The notes beneath the pieces are model-generated. The model worked only from the letters and a program-made list of their open reading frames with translations, was not told where the DNA came from and ran no database searches. This document shows positions 5,128 to 6,268 of a stretch of 6,268 nt of DNA, piece after piece; positions within the stretch are counted from its first letter, which is position 1; each line of letters begins with the position of its first letter. This DNA comes from Methanobacteriota archaeon (GTDB lineage: Archaea; Halobacteriota; Halobacteria; Halobacteriales; Halalkalicoccaceae), in contig JADFQH010000186.1 of assembly GCA_022561895.1 (NCBI GenBank), positions 1 through 6,268 on the forward strand, read 5' to 3'. The translations under genes and the position numbers were made by a program.

Positions 5128-5952
5128 TCAGTCTAGCTTGCCAAGCGCCTCGAAAAAATCCACAGGAGGCCCCGCGAGATGTGCGGGCTCCTCGGCGAGT
5201 CCGATCTCGATCTGGGCCGGTGGCTCGACGACTTCCCGATCCTTACCGTCGCTAATAACGTAGGCGAGATCGGCGTCATCGACCCTGATCGAGAGGGTTC
5301 GGTCGGCGCTGACGACGAGCGACGGCATCGGCTCGGTTGCACACATCTCCGTGACGACGAGTCCCGAAACCCCCGGATGGACGAGCGGACCGCCCTCGCT
5401 CAGGTTGTAGGCGGTGCTGCCCGTTGGCGTCGAGACCAACACGCCGTCGGCGTGGCCTCCCGTATAGAGCGAGCCACCGATACGAACTTCGACCGTACAG
5501 CCCTGTCCGTGGCCGCGCTGAGGTCCCTGTACCACGACTTCGTTGACCGCAGGCGTAAGCGACCAGTCCTCCCCGCGGGTCTCGATTCGGGGCACCGGTC
5601 GGGAGCGGACGCTGCCGGTTTTCTTTTCGTGATCGAGTTCGGCGCTAACGGCGTCTACGGCATCGCTGGGCGAGACGGCGTTCAGAAAGCCGACCTCGCC
5701 GAGATTCACGCCCAAAATGGGGGTCTTGCCGACGCCGCGGGCGGTAAAGAGAAACGTGCCATCCCCACCGATACTCACGACGAGATCGCAGTCGCGCATC
5801 GCCGTCGGGTCGACGCCGGAAAGCGAGAGCGTGCTCGCCGTTGCGCTGTCGACTCGGACGGCAGCGCCCTCCTCGCGAAGGGTGTCTCGAATTTCGTCGG
5901 CCAGATTCGCCGCGCGGGCGTTGTCCTTCTGGGCGACGATGCCGACATCCAT
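5128..5952 (-). CDS. nadK: NAD kinase
   Basis: This 274-residue cytoplasmic enzyme phosphorylates NAD at the adenosine 2'-hydroxyl to make NADP. The family motifs are all present: GGDGT at 62-66, which binds phosphate and metal, GVNLGEVGFLNA (81-92), the NE pair at 137-138, and ADGVLVSTPTGSTAYNLSEGGP (168-189), with the ribose- and phosphate-contacting core STPTGSTAY at 174-182. The frame stays open to 6249, but the extra N-terminus is only the antisense of the divergent KaiC-like gene. The ATG at 5952 starts MDVGIVAQKDN, the usual haloarchaeal NAD kinase opening. A TTTTTA element lies about 27 bp upstream, which fits a leaderless transcript. mptA follows 57 bp downstream on the same strand and may be partly co-transcribed. 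Confidence 0.95.
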   Translation of the reverse strand: MDVGIVAQKDNARAANLADEIRDTLREEGAAVRVDSATASTLSLSGVDPTAMRDCDLVVSIGGDGTFLFTARGVGKTPILGVNLGEVGFLNAVSPSDAVDAVSAELDHEKKTGSVRSRPVPRIETRGEDWSLTPAVNEVVVQGPQRGHGQGCTVEVRIGGSLYTGGHADGVLVSTPTGSTAYNLSEGGPLVHPGVSGLVVTEMCATEPMPSLVVSADRTLSIRVDDADLAYVISDGKDREVVEPPAQIEIGLAEEPAHLAGPPVDFFEALGKLD

Positions 5953-5974
5953 ACCGGAGGTGCGCCCCCATCCC

Positions 5975-5982
5975 GTAAAAAC
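5975..5982 (-). promoter_or_regulatory. TATA-like element for nadK
   Basis: The minus strand reads GTTTTTAC, centred about 27 bp upstream of the nadK ATG at 5952. This is the typical position of a haloarchaeal TATA box for a leaderless transcript. No Shine-Dalgarno is visible; the bases before the ATG read as the anti-Shine-Dalgarno sense (CCTCC). Confidence 0.5.
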
Positions 5983-5998
5983 ACCTCGCCCGACAGCG

Positions 5999-6020
5999 TT
6001 ATTTATCAACATCTCGATGT
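5999..6020 (+). promoter_or_regulatory. TATA-like element and palindrome before the KaiC-like gene
   Basis: TTATTTA (5999-6005) is centred about 26 bp upstream of the ATG at 6028, the expected TATA position for a leaderless haloarchaeal gene. Between it and the start lies the inverted repeat ACATC-TC-GATGT (6009-6020), a possible operator or chance palindrome. The element is about 20 bp from the divergent nadK TATA, so the two promoters share a 75-bp region. Confidence 0.5.
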
Positions 6021-6027
6021 ATATGTG

Positions 6028-6268
6028 ATGACCGAGGACGACTGGTTCGAGCGCGCCCTCGACGAGGACGAAGAGGACGACGAACTCTTCGAGGAGGATT
6101 TCGCGAGCGCGTTCGAGGCGGCCGGTGCGCCTGGACGCCCCGGAACCGGAAACACCGAGATTGAAACGCAAACCGACTTCGATTCGCCGCCTGACTCCGA
6201 ACTCCCTCGCCTCGATTTCGGGATTGAAGGACTCGATGCGATGATCCAAGGCGGAATCCCTACCAGAT
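6028..6268 (+). CDS. KaiC/RadA-like (RAD55-type) ATPase, N-terminal part
   Basis: The window holds the first 80 residues. About 30 residues of very acidic sequence (MTEDDWFERALDEDEEDDEL...) are followed by a Gly/Pro/Asp-rich linker. The start of a RecA-fold domain comes next: LDFGIEGLDAMIQGGIPTR, the signature just before the Walker A loop in KaiC, RadA and RAD55-type ATPases. The Walker A motif itself lies beyond the window edge, so ATP binding cannot be checked. Such single-domain KaiC-like proteins are common in haloarchaea and mostly of unknown role, often tied to signalling or gene regulation. The gene is divergent from nadK and probably leaderless. The acidic N-terminus is typical of halophile proteins and may be disordered. 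Confidence 0.8.
   Translation, partial: MTEDDWFERALDEDEEDDELFEEDFASAFEAAGAPGRPGTGNTEIETQTDFDSPPDSELPRLDFGIEGLDAMIQGGIPTR

Noticed and set aside
4195..5136. Long plus-strand open frame (313 codons) opposite mptA
   Set aside because: It is antisense to a complete, motif-rich mptA; long antisense frames are common in GC-rich haloarchaeal genes.
5953..6249. N-terminal extension of NAD kinase to the upstream ATG at 6249
   Set aside because: The extra 99 residues are the antisense of the KaiC-like gene; the ATG at 5952 gives a normal-length protein with a TATA element at the right distance.

Overview
Most of this window (about 1.1 kb to the end) looks like the chromosome of a haloarchaeon. The proteins are very acidic, GC is about 60%, starts appear leaderless with TATA-like elements about 26 bp upstream, and the gene set fits: MptA-type GTP cyclohydrolase, archaeal NAD kinase, a KaiC/RadA-like ATPase and a haloarchaeal UbiB-family kinase. 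The first ~0.9 kb looks bacterial instead. It holds a class-A-like Hsp20 gene with a strong Shine-Dalgarno, a sigma-54-like -24/-12 element and an intrinsic-terminator-like hairpin. The change of style falls in the gene-free stretch between about 800 and 1095. It may be a horizontal transfer or an assembly chimera; the sequence alone does not decide.

Layout: 1-60, tail of an unrecognised gene (+). 61-216, GC-rich intergenic DNA with three 11-bp tandem repeats and two hairpins. 217-675, bacterial-type hsp20 (-), with regulatory elements to about 795. 796-1097, no gene seen. 1098-1870, GIDE-like membrane protein (+) broken by an apparent one-base loss inside a perfect 16-bp inverted repeat. 1909-2265 and 2272-3942, small Hsp20-like protein and UbiB/ABC1 kinase (+), 6 bp apart and probably one transcript. 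3949-4137, C-terminal remnant of a GNAT acetyltransferase (+). 4141-5070, mptA (-). 5128-5952, NAD kinase (-). 6028-6268, start of a KaiC/RadA-like ATPase (+), divergent from nadK.

The conserved genes are mostly housekeeping: MptA begins tetrahydromethanopterin/folate-type pterin synthesis from GTP, and NAD kinase makes NADP. The GIDE-like/Hsp20/UbiB stretch may relate to membrane or protein quality control, but that is only inference. I see no clear new multi-gene system. The points most worth a second look are the domain-of-life seam, a possible RNA thermometer at the bacterial hsp20 start, and the palindrome-associated frameshift.
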